Shown here one piece after another: positions 50,016 to 60,931 of a stretch of 64,000 bases of DNA (position 1 is the first letter of the stretch; every line of letters starts with the position of its first letter). Source of the stretch: Ilex aquifolium (Eukaryota; Streptophyta; Magnoliopsida; Aquifoliales; Aquifoliaceae); NCBI GenBank assembly GCA_951799425.1, contig OX637394.1:6459501-6523500 (forward strand), read 5' to 3'. The notes under the pieces were generated by a model. That model had not been told where the DNA came from and searched no databases. It saw only the letters and a program-made list of their open reading frames with translations. A program made the position numbers and the translations under genes.

Positions 50016-50352
50016 TATATTTTATCCCTATCAACCTAACTAATTATAGTAAGCATTGATTAGAATATTAAAAATTATTTTTATTTTATTCAATGAATTA
50101 TAAGTTGAAACGTAATCAAATGAATTTCAAATAAATTATTTTTATCTTTTTTTTTATACTTAAAACAATGAATCGTTGAGAACAAACAATATTTTCAAAT
50201 TATATAATATAATACGAGCAATAAAAATATAATGATATTTAATGTAGATACACATATACCTAATACTTTTTATTAATATTTTGTATATGAAAATTATTCA
50301 CGTGCAACGCACGTGGTGCATTACTAGTGTACTAAAATGTCCTTAACCCTAA

Positions 50353-50404
50353 AAGTAAGGGCTTGGCTTTTTGGCATGGTTAGACGTATCCCTTCTGTCA
50401 TGGC
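50353..50404 (-). pseudogene. CYP81-like P450 pseudogene, C-terminal piece (left of the MULE)
   Basis: Minus strand reads AMTEGIRLTMPKSQAL, the C-terminal block of CYP81-type P450s (typically DMTEGxGLTMPKAxPL). It continues the fragment at 63569-63691 across the 13-kb transposon, with the target duplication in between. Confidence 0.75.
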
Positions 50405-50405
50405 A

Positions 50406-50607
50406 GATCTATTACCAAAGTAGGGCAGTTTTTGAACTTTATTACCGAAGTACAGCCGTTTTTAACTTATTTACCAAACTACGGTTGTTTTTAAAAGCGG
50501 TATCAACAATTCCGATTTCAATTGAAAGCGGATTTACTAATTACGACTTCTCATAGAAAGCGGCATCAACAAGTACGACTTCTCATAGAAAGCGGCATCA
50601 ACAAGTA
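50406..50607 (+). repeat. MULE left terminal inverted repeat
   Basis: 202 bp matching the reverse complement of 63366-63567 with one mismatch (GCGG here, GTGG in the mirror). Three blocks of TTACCAAAGTA/TTACCGAAGTA/TTACCAAACTA spaced about 33 bp apart sit at the outer edge, a likely transposase-binding series. Confidence 0.93.
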
Positions 50608-50775
50608 TGCTTTCTACGGTGATCAGGTGAGGTGTGATATTAAAGGAAAACGGGTTTGCAAAATACGCTTTCAATAGAAAGCGGTCTTGCCAAATACGAT
50701 TTCACATAAAGCGGAATCAGTAAAGCCGCTTTCAAGTGAAAGCGGATTTGGTGACACCGACTACTTCGTTAAATT
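50500..50775. repeat. Left subterminal GCGG/GAAAGC array
   Basis: About nine spaced copies of GAAAGCGG or its mirror CCGCTTTC, separated by 15-25 bases such as CATCAACAAGTACGACTTCT. Overlaps the inner part of the terminal repeat and extends beyond it. Confidence 0.8.
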
Positions 50776-51733
50776 GATAGCCAAATTAAATGAAGCATAT
50801 TCTATAAACACGCTTTATATATGTATATATTTCTGTTATTTGAAGTTTCCCTCTCTCTCCTATCTGCTATCTCTCATTCGAACGCAGAGATTCCATCTCT
50901 CTGTGCTTCCATCTCCAAGTGCTGTGATTCCCATCTCCATATGTTCTCCCACCAGGCCCCCTCATTTCCTCTGATTTTTGCTTTGGCCTCCCCTACGCTC
51001 ACCTATTAAACCCTAACTGACCCGTGCCCTAAGGTGCTACGAAGAAGACAACTGCTCTGCTGCAAGATTCGAAGCGTGAGATTCGCCTGACTTGCTTTTG
51101 ACCCCTAATTGCAGTGTGTCTTCTTCTTAATAGGCCTAGCTTACTTTCCTCTTTTGTCAAATCTTGCAGTGGACTGGTGGACATCCGTTGGCCTAGGCCT
51201 GCAGCAAGGAGAAGAGAGGCTTCACGTGGTGAACAGAAGGCATTCTATATAAGCAGGTATGCTTCAATTGACTCTCTAATTCAGGAAAGTAGTAAGTGTA
51301 GAAACATATCCACATTGCCCAATCTCAATCCCCATCTCGCTTGAATTCAGAAATCCCCAAGTCTAACTCAAAAAATCTCCCCAACTGTAACTCAATAACA
51401 GATCCCCATTGCCCAATCTCAATCAGTGTTGAATGCAGACATCCTGACTGCATCCTGAATTCAGACATCCTAACTGCATCATTACTGCATCAGAAATCCC
51501 CAAGTGTTACTGCATCAGAAATCTGCAAGTGCATTCTTACTTCTGTAATTTTCTGTGTGAAGGTATTTTGAGGATTGAATTTTATTCAGAAATATAATTT
51601 GAACTGCATCCATGCAATATATTTACTGATCTGTTCTGTTTTTGTATTAAATTTATGGATTAAATTCATTTTTTATGCATTAGGAATACTGATCTGTTTT
51701 TGTATTACATTGTCTTTGCTTCAATTAATATTG
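50776..51733 (+). other. Promoter- and leader-like DNA inside the MULE
   Basis: A TATA-like stretch (50812-50830) is followed by CT-rich, less AT-rich sequence with several intron-like AG and GT sites (for example acceptor cttgcag before 51173 and donor gtatgc after 51256). Degenerate direct repeats of ATCCCCAAGT and CATCCTGACTGCATC fill 51340-51530. No ORF with family signal. It may be the transposase leader or another captured piece. Confidence 0.4.
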
Positions 51734-51761
51734 ACAGTCACATATAGTGAGAAATACATTG
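51734..51761 (+). repeat. 28-bp direct repeat, left copy, bracketing the captured kinase exon
   Basis: An exact 28-bp sequence (starts ACAGTCACATATAGTG) is repeated at 52247-52274. The RLCK fragment lies between the copies. Confidence 0.85.
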
Positions 51762-52115
51762 GTACTCAGTGAATGTGTGTGCACAAAGTGACATGAAACA
51801 AACAACTCAGTTTTGCTCAAGGATGACAGCAAAATATTTTAACCAAACAGAATATTGTCATAGATATAATATCCATAAATATATGCCAACAGCAGTGTAG
51901 AATGACTTTGTATGGGGAACACAGGTACATGCACAGCATGTCTACACATGAATAGACACTAGTGTTTGTACAATTAAAAAAAACAGATTGTGAAAATGAT
52001 TTTCGTCTGGAAATAATCTTCATTTTAGTAACTTCCTTGTTCTGAATGTTGGCTCTGGTCTGATTGAGATTATAGCTTCCTTTGTAAATTAATGAATGGA
52101 CCATACCAGTCATAC

Positions 52116-52224
52116 CAGTCATTACATATTCAGGGGCTGCATAACCATAGGTACCCATTACTCGAGTTGATACATGAGTTTCATAAACTTGCGGCCCAGC
52201 TTTGGCAAGCCCAAAATCAGAAAG
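52116..52224 (-). pseudogene. Captured receptor-like cytoplasmic kinase exon fragment
   Basis: Minus strand reads [12 protein letters not shown], then [19 protein letters not shown] and MTG: the DFG activation-loop and APE segment of an RLCK-VII (PBL-type) kinase. After ATGACTG comes GTATGAC, where PBL genes have an intron donor, so exon and adjoining intron were taken together. A 9-bp ATGACTGGT doubling follows. No catalytic lysine or remaining lobes nearby, so it cannot be an active kinase. This is a typical Pack-MULE-style capture. Confidence 0.8.
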
Positions 52225-52506
52225 CTACTGCTTCAGAGTTTTATTTACAGTCACATATAGTGAGAAATACATTGCTACTGCTTAAGAATATTATTGTGTT
52301 TGCTTTTCTTGCTTTGTGACTCTAATTGAAGCATCAATGTTTGCACCTACAATAATCTGTGTTTGGTGAAGTAAGGGTTAGGAAGGATTAAGTACATTAT
52401 ACCATATGACTTGGATCTAAGGGTTAGGAGGTATTAAGTACACATAATTTTTTATAAACCAACACCTAACATTTTATAAAGCAACACCTACCATTATTTA
52501 CTGAGA

Positions 52507-52954
52507 TTAGTCTTTACTACTCCATTTCCCAGTTGACTGAGCTGCCTGCAACACTTTTTTGGCTTCAACGTACCCTGTTACTGTGGCTTTTTGTTGCTTC
52601 AAGTCCACATCCACAGATATCACTCCTGCAACCCCAATGATATAGACAAGTTTACTAACAAAGTATGTCAACTATGCACCTGTACATACATACATATTAC
52701 ATAGATGGAAAATACTATGCATACCAAAATTTTTACTAAAAAATGTGTATATAAGTAACTTTACTTTGGTGTAAATTCACCGTATCGAGTCATAGATTCA
52801 CCTTTACATATACAAAAGATAACCAACAGAAGTAGGTTAACTATATGTATATCCAAATCCATATGCATGTATATGCATATATATTACCCAGACTATGAGA
52901 AATGAAGGCATGAGAGAGAAGGAACAAGTACTCCAAGGTGCCAGCAACTCCCAT
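52507..52954 (-). CDS. Captured HIPP (HMA-domain) gene piece, 2-exon 61-aa ORF
   Basis: Exon 1 52888-52954 reads MGVAGTLEYL, the N-terminus of HIPP20/21/22-type heavy-metal-associated isoprenylated proteins. Exon 2 52507-52625 reads GVISVDVDLKQQKATVTGYV then EAKKVL, the second half of the HMA domain, and stops at TAA. Donor GTAAT and acceptor TTGCAG join them in phase 1 with no stop, giving 61 aa. The metal-binding CxxC half of the domain (normally the middle exon) and the C-terminal CaaX box are missing, so metal binding and prenylation are unlikely. Upstream (to about 53290) is TATATATTG-bearing sequence that looks like the gene's own promoter. It was probably captured by the transposon. 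Confidence 0.7.
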
Positions 52955-53977
52955 TTTTCTCTCTCAGGTCTTGTACTTGATGATTCTAATGAACACAACA
53001 CTAGCTAGATTTCTAACACTAAGATTGCAGAAAAGAGCTATAGAGAAACTCTTTACTGGTTTGGAATGCAAGAGAGTTACAGAAGTGTAGAGAGAAGAGA
53101 AGCTGATTGGTGAGAAGAGAAGGTTTTGATGGTTGGTTTGCATGGATACACATCAATATATAGACAGAATGGGGGGTAATGTAGAAAATATGAAAGGGTA
53201 AGATCTAGCCTACATAAATTAATAAGGTGGGGCTCACCTAGAAACTGCAGAAAACTTCTCTTCAACTTGATGGATTCTTCCTTCCTTCCTTAGTAAAGGC
53301 AACATATATAAATTAAAGAGAGAAAGAGATAAGAGGCATACAGCTCTATTAACACAGTCAAGATGTTTTGAGTAATCTTTTTTTTAACAACCACCCTTCT
53401 TAAGTAGGCATTGCGTGTTGCTAGAAAAAAGGTATTAAATAAATCAAACCACCACCACCACCCAAAAAAAAAAAGAGACCTCCTATTCTCTCTCCTCTCC
53501 TCCCTCATTTATCCAAATTATCCCGATTTGCAAATTATTTCTTGCAATAATATTGTTTTTAAAATTATTATTGAGTCTTAAAAATTTAACCTAATTTGTT
53601 ATAATGGGATAGAGTCTCAATAAAAGTTTAACAGTTAGAGCTATAATAATTTTATTGGATAATCTCACTGACACATCTTCATGTAAAAATTAATCAACGA
53701 CCTGTCTTATTGAAACAAAAATAATATAAATAATTTTAATTTTTTCAGCCTAAATTTATTGTTTTTGATCTCTATATTGTCCCGCTCTATAATGTGATCT
53801 GATTTGCTCTATCTCTCTCTACATCTGAACTAAACTTGCATAGTCGACAAAATAATGATGAATTTATCGCGGACTATTTCAGATTGTGCATTGAAAAATT
53901 AAACTTTAGAAATTTAGGATATAGTAAATCAAATATATTCAATTATTTGATAGTATATTGTATATTGAAGGTATAAA
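52955..53977. other. Promoter side of the captured HIPP piece and transposase upstream region
   Basis: 52955-53290 appears to be the captured HIPP leader and promoter (TATATATTG near 53155 on the minus strand, AGAGAAGAGAAG repeats). 53300-53977 is AT-rich and should contain the transposase promoter; no clear TATA is singled out. Confidence 0.45.
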
Positions 53978-54001
53978 ATGTCGAGGAGACGGCCACAGTA
54001 A
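53978..54001 (+). other. Short upstream ORF overlapping the transposase start
   Basis: ATG TCG AGG AGA CGG CCA CAG TAA (MSRRRPQ) ends in TAA whose last A is the first base of the transposase ATG (TAATG). Such stop-start overlap can limit or permit reinitiation. Confidence 0.55.
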
Positions 54002-56660
54002 TGTGCTATTGGGGAGGTTATATTATCTACGATGAAGGTTGTTTATCGTACAACGGAAATCCTCAAGATTGTATAAAGTTAAAACAAGGAACAACATATG
54101 AAGAATTATGCACCAAGTTGTACACAATAATGCAGCTGGACAGTACAACGTCACGACTACAACTAATATGTCGGTTTCCAACATTTTTGGGGGATCGAAT
54201 GCAACAGTATATGCAATTTGAAATTAAAAATGATGCCGGTGTCGCAGCGATGGTAGATGCTGTACTTGAGAACCCAGCACTGACTAGTATTGCCTTGTAC
54301 ATACAGGCAGACCCCATCCAACCGTTTCTGCAGCCACTGATGAATGAGTATGGCTCGTATATCGAATTGCTTACACAGGAGAGTATCAATCCGTGTCCCA
54401 CAGTTACAGGGGTTGATAACTCTTACTATGTTGCTGGGAGTAGTCATGTTGCGGACGGCGTTATGGTGGACGATACTTGTACAACAGAGTATAATTCGGG
54501 CCATGGAATTCTGCCGGCTGAGCCTTATGTGCCAGAAATGCACATAGGCCCTAGTACGCATACGTCCATGTATTTGGGATACACCACATCTTCTTCCAAT
54601 GTTGGTATCCCATGTCAAGGTCAATCAAGGACTGAAATAATTCAAAATTTGGTTCATTCAGACGCTGATTTGTTGGCAAGCAATGCAATGCGTGCGGTTG
54701 ATCGTCCGGAAGTCACAGACGACGAGGTCGAAGAGATTACATTGATGGACGATGTGGAAAACCATAATGATGAGGCTGACGAAAGTAGCCCATCACTCAT
54801 ACCGGAAGACATGCGTCCTATGCATGAGCCATCGTCAGCCTTCTTCACCAATGATGAACTTCCCCATATCTCTGCCCCCAACAGTCAAACAAGAGCTCCA
54901 TTGTGGGATCCTGATCGGCCTGAGTTATCCATCGGTCTAATCTTTAAGGGTAAACCGGAATTGCAAGATGCAGTGAAGATTTATTCAATCAACAATCATG
55001 TTCAATTCGAGGTTGTTGAGAGCGAAAAAAAGTTATTGGCTGTGCGGTGTAAAAAGTATCATTCTGGGTGCAAGTGGAGGCTTCGAGCTATTCAAAAGAA
55101 AACGCACGGGCTTTTCCAAATTACCAAATATGAAGGGCCACACACTTGTGTGCATGTATCAGCAACGCTGGACCATCTGCAATTAGATTCCCAATTCGTT
55201 GCACGTAGAATACAAGACCTCGTCAAGGCAGATGCATCTCTGAATGTTGTTTTGATAATAAAACACATTGCCATTGTGTATAAGTACGATATATCGTATC
55301 GTAAAGCATGGAAAGCAAAACAAACTGCCCTAGCAATGATTTTTGGTGATTGGGATGAATCATATAGTCTTTTGCTGAAATTCCTTGCTGCACTGCAAAA
55401 GTTTAATGAAGGGACAATAGTCAGATGGCAGGCGGCCGACCTTGGAAATGGGACTGCCGTATTTGACAGAGTATTTTGGGCATTTAAACCGTGTATTGAC
55501 GGTTTTCGACACTGTCGTCCACTGATAAGTATCGATGCCACATTCTTGTATGGGAAATATAAGGGCAAGTTGTTAATTACTACGAGCCTCGATGGAAATC
55601 ATCAGATTTTTCCTCTTGCCTTTGCAATCGTCGATGAGGAAAGCATAGATACATGGGGTTGGTTTCTTTGGAGACTTAGACAGGATGTTGTCGGTGACCG
55701 TCCAAGCATATGTCTTCTATCTGACCGTCATCAAGGTATAATTCAATCAGTGTCTGCTCATGGTTCCGGATGGCAAGCACTGTATGCATACCATCGATAT
55801 TGCTTACGCCATATCCAAAGTAACTTCAACAGTAAGTTTCATAACTCCCATCTTAAACGGCTAGTATGGGATGCTGGCTCTGCTCATCAAATCCGCAAGT
55901 ATGACAAGATTAAAGCGAAAATCCAACAAATCAACCCATCGGCCGTTCATTGGCTTGATCAGATACCAAAAGAGAAGTGGGCACTTGCACATGACGGTGG
56001 AAGACGTTATGGAGTCATGACAACCAACATTTCTGAGGTGTTCAACTTTGTGTTAAAAAAGGCAAGACATTTACCGATCACGGCATGCGTTGAAACAATA
56101 TTTTATAAGGTTGTTCAATATTTTAATGATAGGCGTGGATCGGCATCAGATAGCGGGTGTTCTTTTACACCTCACGCGGTGGAGAAGATGACGTATGTTT
56201 CAATGAAAAAAGCTGGTCAAAATGTTACCACATTCAGCCGTACCACCGGTGAGGCATATGTTGTTACAAAAAAAGGGAATGCACAGGTACTAAACATTAA
56301 AGACCGCACATGTTCGTGTGGTAAGTGGAATACCTATAAAATGCCATGCTCTCATGCAATGATGCTTTTTTCAAAGAGGCATTTAGACCGTGGCAGTACG
56401 TTGATGAGATATACACAGTTGCTTCCCATGATGCCGTTTGGGCCAGTGAATTTCATCCACTACATCATGTAGACTATTGGGATGCGGTAAGTGGTCCAAA
56501 AATCTGTCCTAATCAAAATCTACTACGGACGAAGGGTCGTCCCCAATCAACTCGGATCCGAAATGAAATGGACGTACGACAGGGTCGTAGTACGTATCAA
56601 TGCAGATTGTGTGGTCAACCTGGGCACGATCGACGCACATGCCCATCAAAAATTGCATAA
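54001..56660 (+). CDS. MULE transposase (MuDR type), one frameshift near the C-terminus
   Basis: Reading frame 54001-56472 (823 aa), then the frame shifts and continues to a stop at 56660. N-terminal PB1-like region (about 1-110), acidic linker, MuDR N-terminal zinc-binding domain about 300-385 (LIFKGKPELQDAVKIYS, CKWRLRA, HTC), catalytic core with D512 (SIDATFLYG), D575 (LLSDRHQG) and E679 (NISEVFN), a CxxH pair (YCLRHIQ), SWIM finger C771-x-C773...C783-x-H785. The frame changes in a T6 run near 56366: FKEAFRPWQYVDEIYTVA and a CCHC knuckle C-RL-C-GQPG-H-DRRT-C lie in the other frame. Without that shift the protein loses only the knuckle and tail. No introns. Confidence 0.92.
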
Positions 56661-56849
56661 GATGTGCACAATTGAAAATGAATGTGGATGTGTATGTAAT
56701 GTGCGGCAGTATTAAATGAACAATGTTCATGTAATTCAACTATGTTCACATTGTTATGTATTTATGTTTATGTCATTACATGAATCAATGTTTCATTCAT
56801 TGAGTATTCACAATGTGTACTTGTTGCAGATACATAATTCAACTGCAAT

Positions 56850-57289
56850 ATGTCTACATCCCGAGGTCCAATAGTTGCGCACAATCGCAGAAATCATAGG
56901 GTTTGGATTTTGACAGAGCGAAAGGATGATTACAAATCAGAGAAATGTACTGATCCAAAGAGTATTATGTAGGATTAAGACGAGAATGGGCATTTCGTTA
57001 TACTGAATCAAACGAATTAAGCAACGAATTAAGAGTACTTGGTATACCGGTGCCACGCCGAAGATCTCTAATGATGCAAAGGAAGAACATACAAGATTAC
57101 GAACTAGTAGTTACTCAAGTTCGCAATGAGAATAATCTAATGTTGGTTCGTAGGCAGCGCTATTATATGGTTCAAATTGCAAACGACATGGTGAAAAATG
57201 CATATGGACGCGATTTATCTGATGTAGAGCGTAATAATGTGTTAAATAATGAACAATACATATCAGATGGTTATATGTCTAACGAATAA
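56850..57289 (+). CDS. MULE small ORF A, unknown function, one frameshift
   Basis: Starts MSTSRGPIVAHNRRNHRV and runs to about 56958; then the coding sense passes to another frame (YYVGLRREWAFRYTESNELS) and ends VRRQRYYMVQIAND...MSNE at 57289. Basic and helical in the second half. It aligns without gaps to small ORF B at 60932-61369 over at least 63 positions (shared REW, LS-x-x-L, P-R, ENN-x-M-x-VR, RY, IA-x-D). No family recognised. It sits between transposase and PMD gene in the same direction. Confidence 0.6.
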
Positions 57290-57460
57290 TAATCAGTGTA
57301 CTTTTGACGCAGCACGTGTATTCTACTATTGACATGTATTACATAATGTCCAATACAGATTAATCGAATGTATGAATTGTTATTTTACAAGTGAAATTAT
57401 TTTTTTTTATTACTGTAACAACAACAATTTACGTGCAATGTCATTTAATGGTATTAAGGT

Positions 57461-60206
57461 ATGGAGCGTCAGCAGGCGCGTGACTTAGTACATCCGGGCC
57501 CAGTTGACCCGGCAGTATTATACTTGCAGCCACGACATCGGTCCACTCAGATATGGGATGGACAGGCACGTAATTTAATGCGTACACTACATATGTAGAT
57601 ACTTAGAACCCATTGTATGTACATTATAATTATTTTTTTTTTGGTAATTCATTAAAGGAATTAGCACCATTGAAGTGCTGTCGGGCAGAGGCTACTATGC
57701 GTCGTTTACGACGACCAGATCATAGGGTATTGAGCCGTGTTATGACTGCCGGATTTTATGGGATCGCCTCTCTTGGGTTTATACAGCTGGACCACCATTT
57801 GGTCACTGCACTAGTGGAGCGGTGGAGAGTGGAGACACATACTTTTCATTTGCCCATAGGAGAGGCGATAGTTACACTGCAGGACATGGCACTACTTTCC
57901 GGACTACCCATTGACGGTGATGCAGTGACCGGTGTTGACACACAGCGCACAGTGCATGAGTGGCAGGATTACTGTGAGCATCATCTAGGCATTAGACCAC
58001 TGGACACAGCATTCACTGGATCTCGACTTAAGATGACCACTCTTGCTACTATATGTGCTGAGCCACTCCGAGATGATGCTGATGCGATCACCATTGATTG
58101 ATATGCTCGTGCCTATATTATGCTGCTCATCGGGGCATACATTTTTCCAGACAAGTCGAAGAACAAGGTCGGACTTATATACTTACAGCATCTTGAGGAC
58201 CTAGATGCATCTGGGAGATTGAGCTGGGGTAGTGCAGCTCTTGCGTGCTTGTACCGTGAGATGTGTCGCGCTACAGCACCAGACGGATCCGACATTGGTG
58301 GACCGCTAGTTATTTTACAGGTAGTGTTTCATTAAAATATAATTGTAAAGTACGTTCATATGAATTACTACTAATTAATAGTTACGTTTAATGTAATAGT
58401 TGTGGGCTTGGGAGCGGCTTACACATATCCGTCTTGATAGAGTACTACCTCATCATGCACCAGAGGTAGATAGACCCGATGTGATTCACGTGCCAGAGGG
58501 ACATCATGCTGGGGTTGCTGCAGAGGTACCCGCTGATGCGGAGGAGATGCCTGACCAGCATGACCTATTACCTAGGGGTCCGTTGGGGTGCAGGTGTGTA
58601 ACCATCAATGAATATTAAATTTTTTCACAAATGATCAAAATGATTAATATAATGAGTTGCAGGTGGAATGTTCGTATGACATCGTATGTACACAGCCCCA
58701 GACACGTGCTCAGACATTACAGGGATCAGCTAGACCAGATGCGCGATGAGCAGGTTCAATTTGTACATCAACGTACACTATGTTAAAAAGTCATACTGTT
58801 TTTACACTTACATGTTAATTGAGTAGTTGTTTTGTTGTAGATGGTTTGGATGCCATATAGTGCTGAGGTCATAGCAGCCTTACCGACGTATTGCACTATT
58901 GGGAGCGACTTGTGGATGACACGTGCACCACTTATATGTTTTGCATTAGTAGAGTGGCATCTTCCTGATCGAGTGATGCGCCAGTTCGGATTTAGACAGG
59001 ATATCCCCCAGCCATGCGACACTGGGTCGGATCTTCATGCTACTGATCGACGCGGTAGAGGTGGTTATGACTGGAGTGTTGTACATCAGTCGTCTGTAGA
59101 TCTATGGACCCACCAGCGAGATCATGTTATTGCGGGGGAGGCACCTGCAGCAGTTACCGATATGAGTGTTCATGCGTATATGGTGTGGTATAGCCGTATC
59201 ACTCGACGGTTGATCGGCCCTCCAGTACATACTCCACCTATTGGATTTCAGCCGATGGGTAGCATATTCGACATTTTTGTAAGATAATCGCTAAGTGCAT
59301 TTGTTATTATAATCAGTATTTACTAATACATAAATTATATCATCCTAATGTTTGTGCGTTTTACATTTACAGGGTCATACACTTGTTCAGATTCACCAGA
59401 TAGCAGATGCTGCCCTTGCGGATGGTACGGACGCAGCCCATAGACAGGCACTACAGACAGCCCGTTTGCTGACATCCACTTGCCTAGAGGCGGTTGGATA
59501 GGACCATCGTCTACATCGTGCGGTCCACACCGACCGGCTACATATACCACCCACTGCACCACGTGCACCGACGGATTTACCACCCCGGCCTCATGGTATT
59601 GTTGTACGACGACAGAGACCTCCACGCCACCGACCAGATATTCGGGTAGATGACAGTGGCGACACAGTACCAGAGACGAGTGTAGCAGAGAGGACATCAG
59701 CACCTACTGAGCCTCAGCAGACACCATCCGTAGTACGTGGAGATACACCATCCACATCGAGTCCGCAGCAGACATCACCACATACTACACCCCGTCCATC
59801 ACCATTGACCGAGACCTTCATACCTACTGATCACCATGCATCGCCTGTTTCACCCATGGCAGGACTATCCACTTTTACATCACCTACTTCAGCAGTCACA
59901 TTACCCAGCCTGCGTCCATCACCTCCCACAGATGTTCATATATCCCAGCCTTTAGATGCTGTGACGCATGGTCATGGTATAGGACTTCATACTACGCCCC
60001 CAGTTGTACATAGGTCACAGCACGGTGCTACGACTCCCCTGGCCCAGCTGATATCATTAGTACGAGGTCGAGGTCGAGGGCGAGGTCGAGGCGGCAGATA
60101 TGGAGGTGTTAGAGGCCGCAGTGGTAGAGTACGGGGTGGTCGAGGCAGAGGCAGCGACACAAGCAGAGGGGTAGATAGTATTCCAGTCGGAGATCCGGTG
60201 TCATAG
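57461..60206 (+). CDS. Plant mobile domain (PMD, aminotransferase-like) protein, 5 exons, two nonsense codons
   Basis: Exons 57461-57565 (probable GC donor), 57658-58320, 58400-58593 joined to 58663-58753, 58841-59278, 59373-60206; 774 codons. PMD core: HPGPVDPAVLYLQPRHRS, LRRPDHRVLSRVMTAGFYG, LITALVERWRxETHTFHLPxGE-type block, LLSGLPIDGDAVTG, YARAYIMLLIGAYIFPDKS, GPLVILQLWAWERL. Then a Pro/Thr/Ser-rich linker and an RG-rich tail (VRGRGRGRGRGGRYGG). In-frame TGA at 58099 replaces the R of DRYARAY (CGA to TGA), and TAG at 59499. PMD proteins (MAIN, MAIL1) affect silencing and splicing in plants, and PMD genes occur in MULEs. Six-exon counting if the 58593/58663 junction is taken separately. 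Confidence 0.88.
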
Positions 60207-60931
60207 GTGTGCGATGGCGAGCCATCACAGTTACAGGATGGGCGTCCGACACGGCTCAGGAAGAAGCCGTCTTGTGGCACGTAGACTTATCATGTTTTAT
60301 CATTTTTAGACATTTATTGTTACATGTATATTTAACACTACTTGGTATGTATTATTGTTGGTTGTGTGGTGGGGTTTTTGTGATTTGGTGGTTGGTTGTT
60401 GTTGGTTGTAGTCGTGGTTTGGGTGATGGTGGTGGTATTTGTGGTTGGGTGTTGGTGGTGGTATTTGTGGTTGGGTGTTTGTGGTGGTATTTGTGGTTGG
60501 GTGTTGCTATGGTAGTTTTTTTTGGGATTGTTACAGTTTTGATATTGTGCATACAGGGAAAAATAATTTTGGTATTACAAAGTTTTAAAGGAAACTCTGC
60601 CGAAATTTTTTAAAATTCATTATGTTTAAAGTCAGGATTTACAATACATACTTTAATCAATTCTGCTCCACTACAATGAGTAATATAAAATAAGACAACA
60701 AACGGTACATTATATTTAAGCACTGCATACTGACAATACAGATAAAGATAACCTAATGACAATGCATTATGACAATGCATACTGTCAATACAGATAAACT
60801 ACAACAACACAGTAGTACAAACATATTATAAAAAACATTTAAGCATGATTATAACAAACGACACACAATAATAAAACACGTTGCGGATAAACCATTGTAT
60901 TCTTAAATGTTTAATCATCACTAAATCTTCA
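60207..60931. other. Gap with TGG-rich tandem repeat
   Basis: Contains a roughly 26-27-bp unit built on GGTGGTATTTGTGGTTGGG repeated about three times at 60428-60507, inside a wider TGG-rich tract 60350-60530. The rest is the convergent 3' space of the PMD gene and ORF B. Confidence 0.65.

Larger units (their letters stand above)
48810..50327 (+). mobile_element. Non-autonomous Helitron
   Basis: Starts TCTATACTACTAATAAAAG and ends TTACTAG, inserted between A and T. Eleven bases before the CTAG is a perfect 7-bp hairpin CACGTGC-AAC-GCACGTG (about 50300-50316). These are the diagnostic Helitron ends. No Rep/helicase gene. Its pre-insertion site can be read from the related sequence at about 26250-26275. 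It contains a second Helitron 5' end at 49158 and a nested MITE at 49680. Confidence 0.88.
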
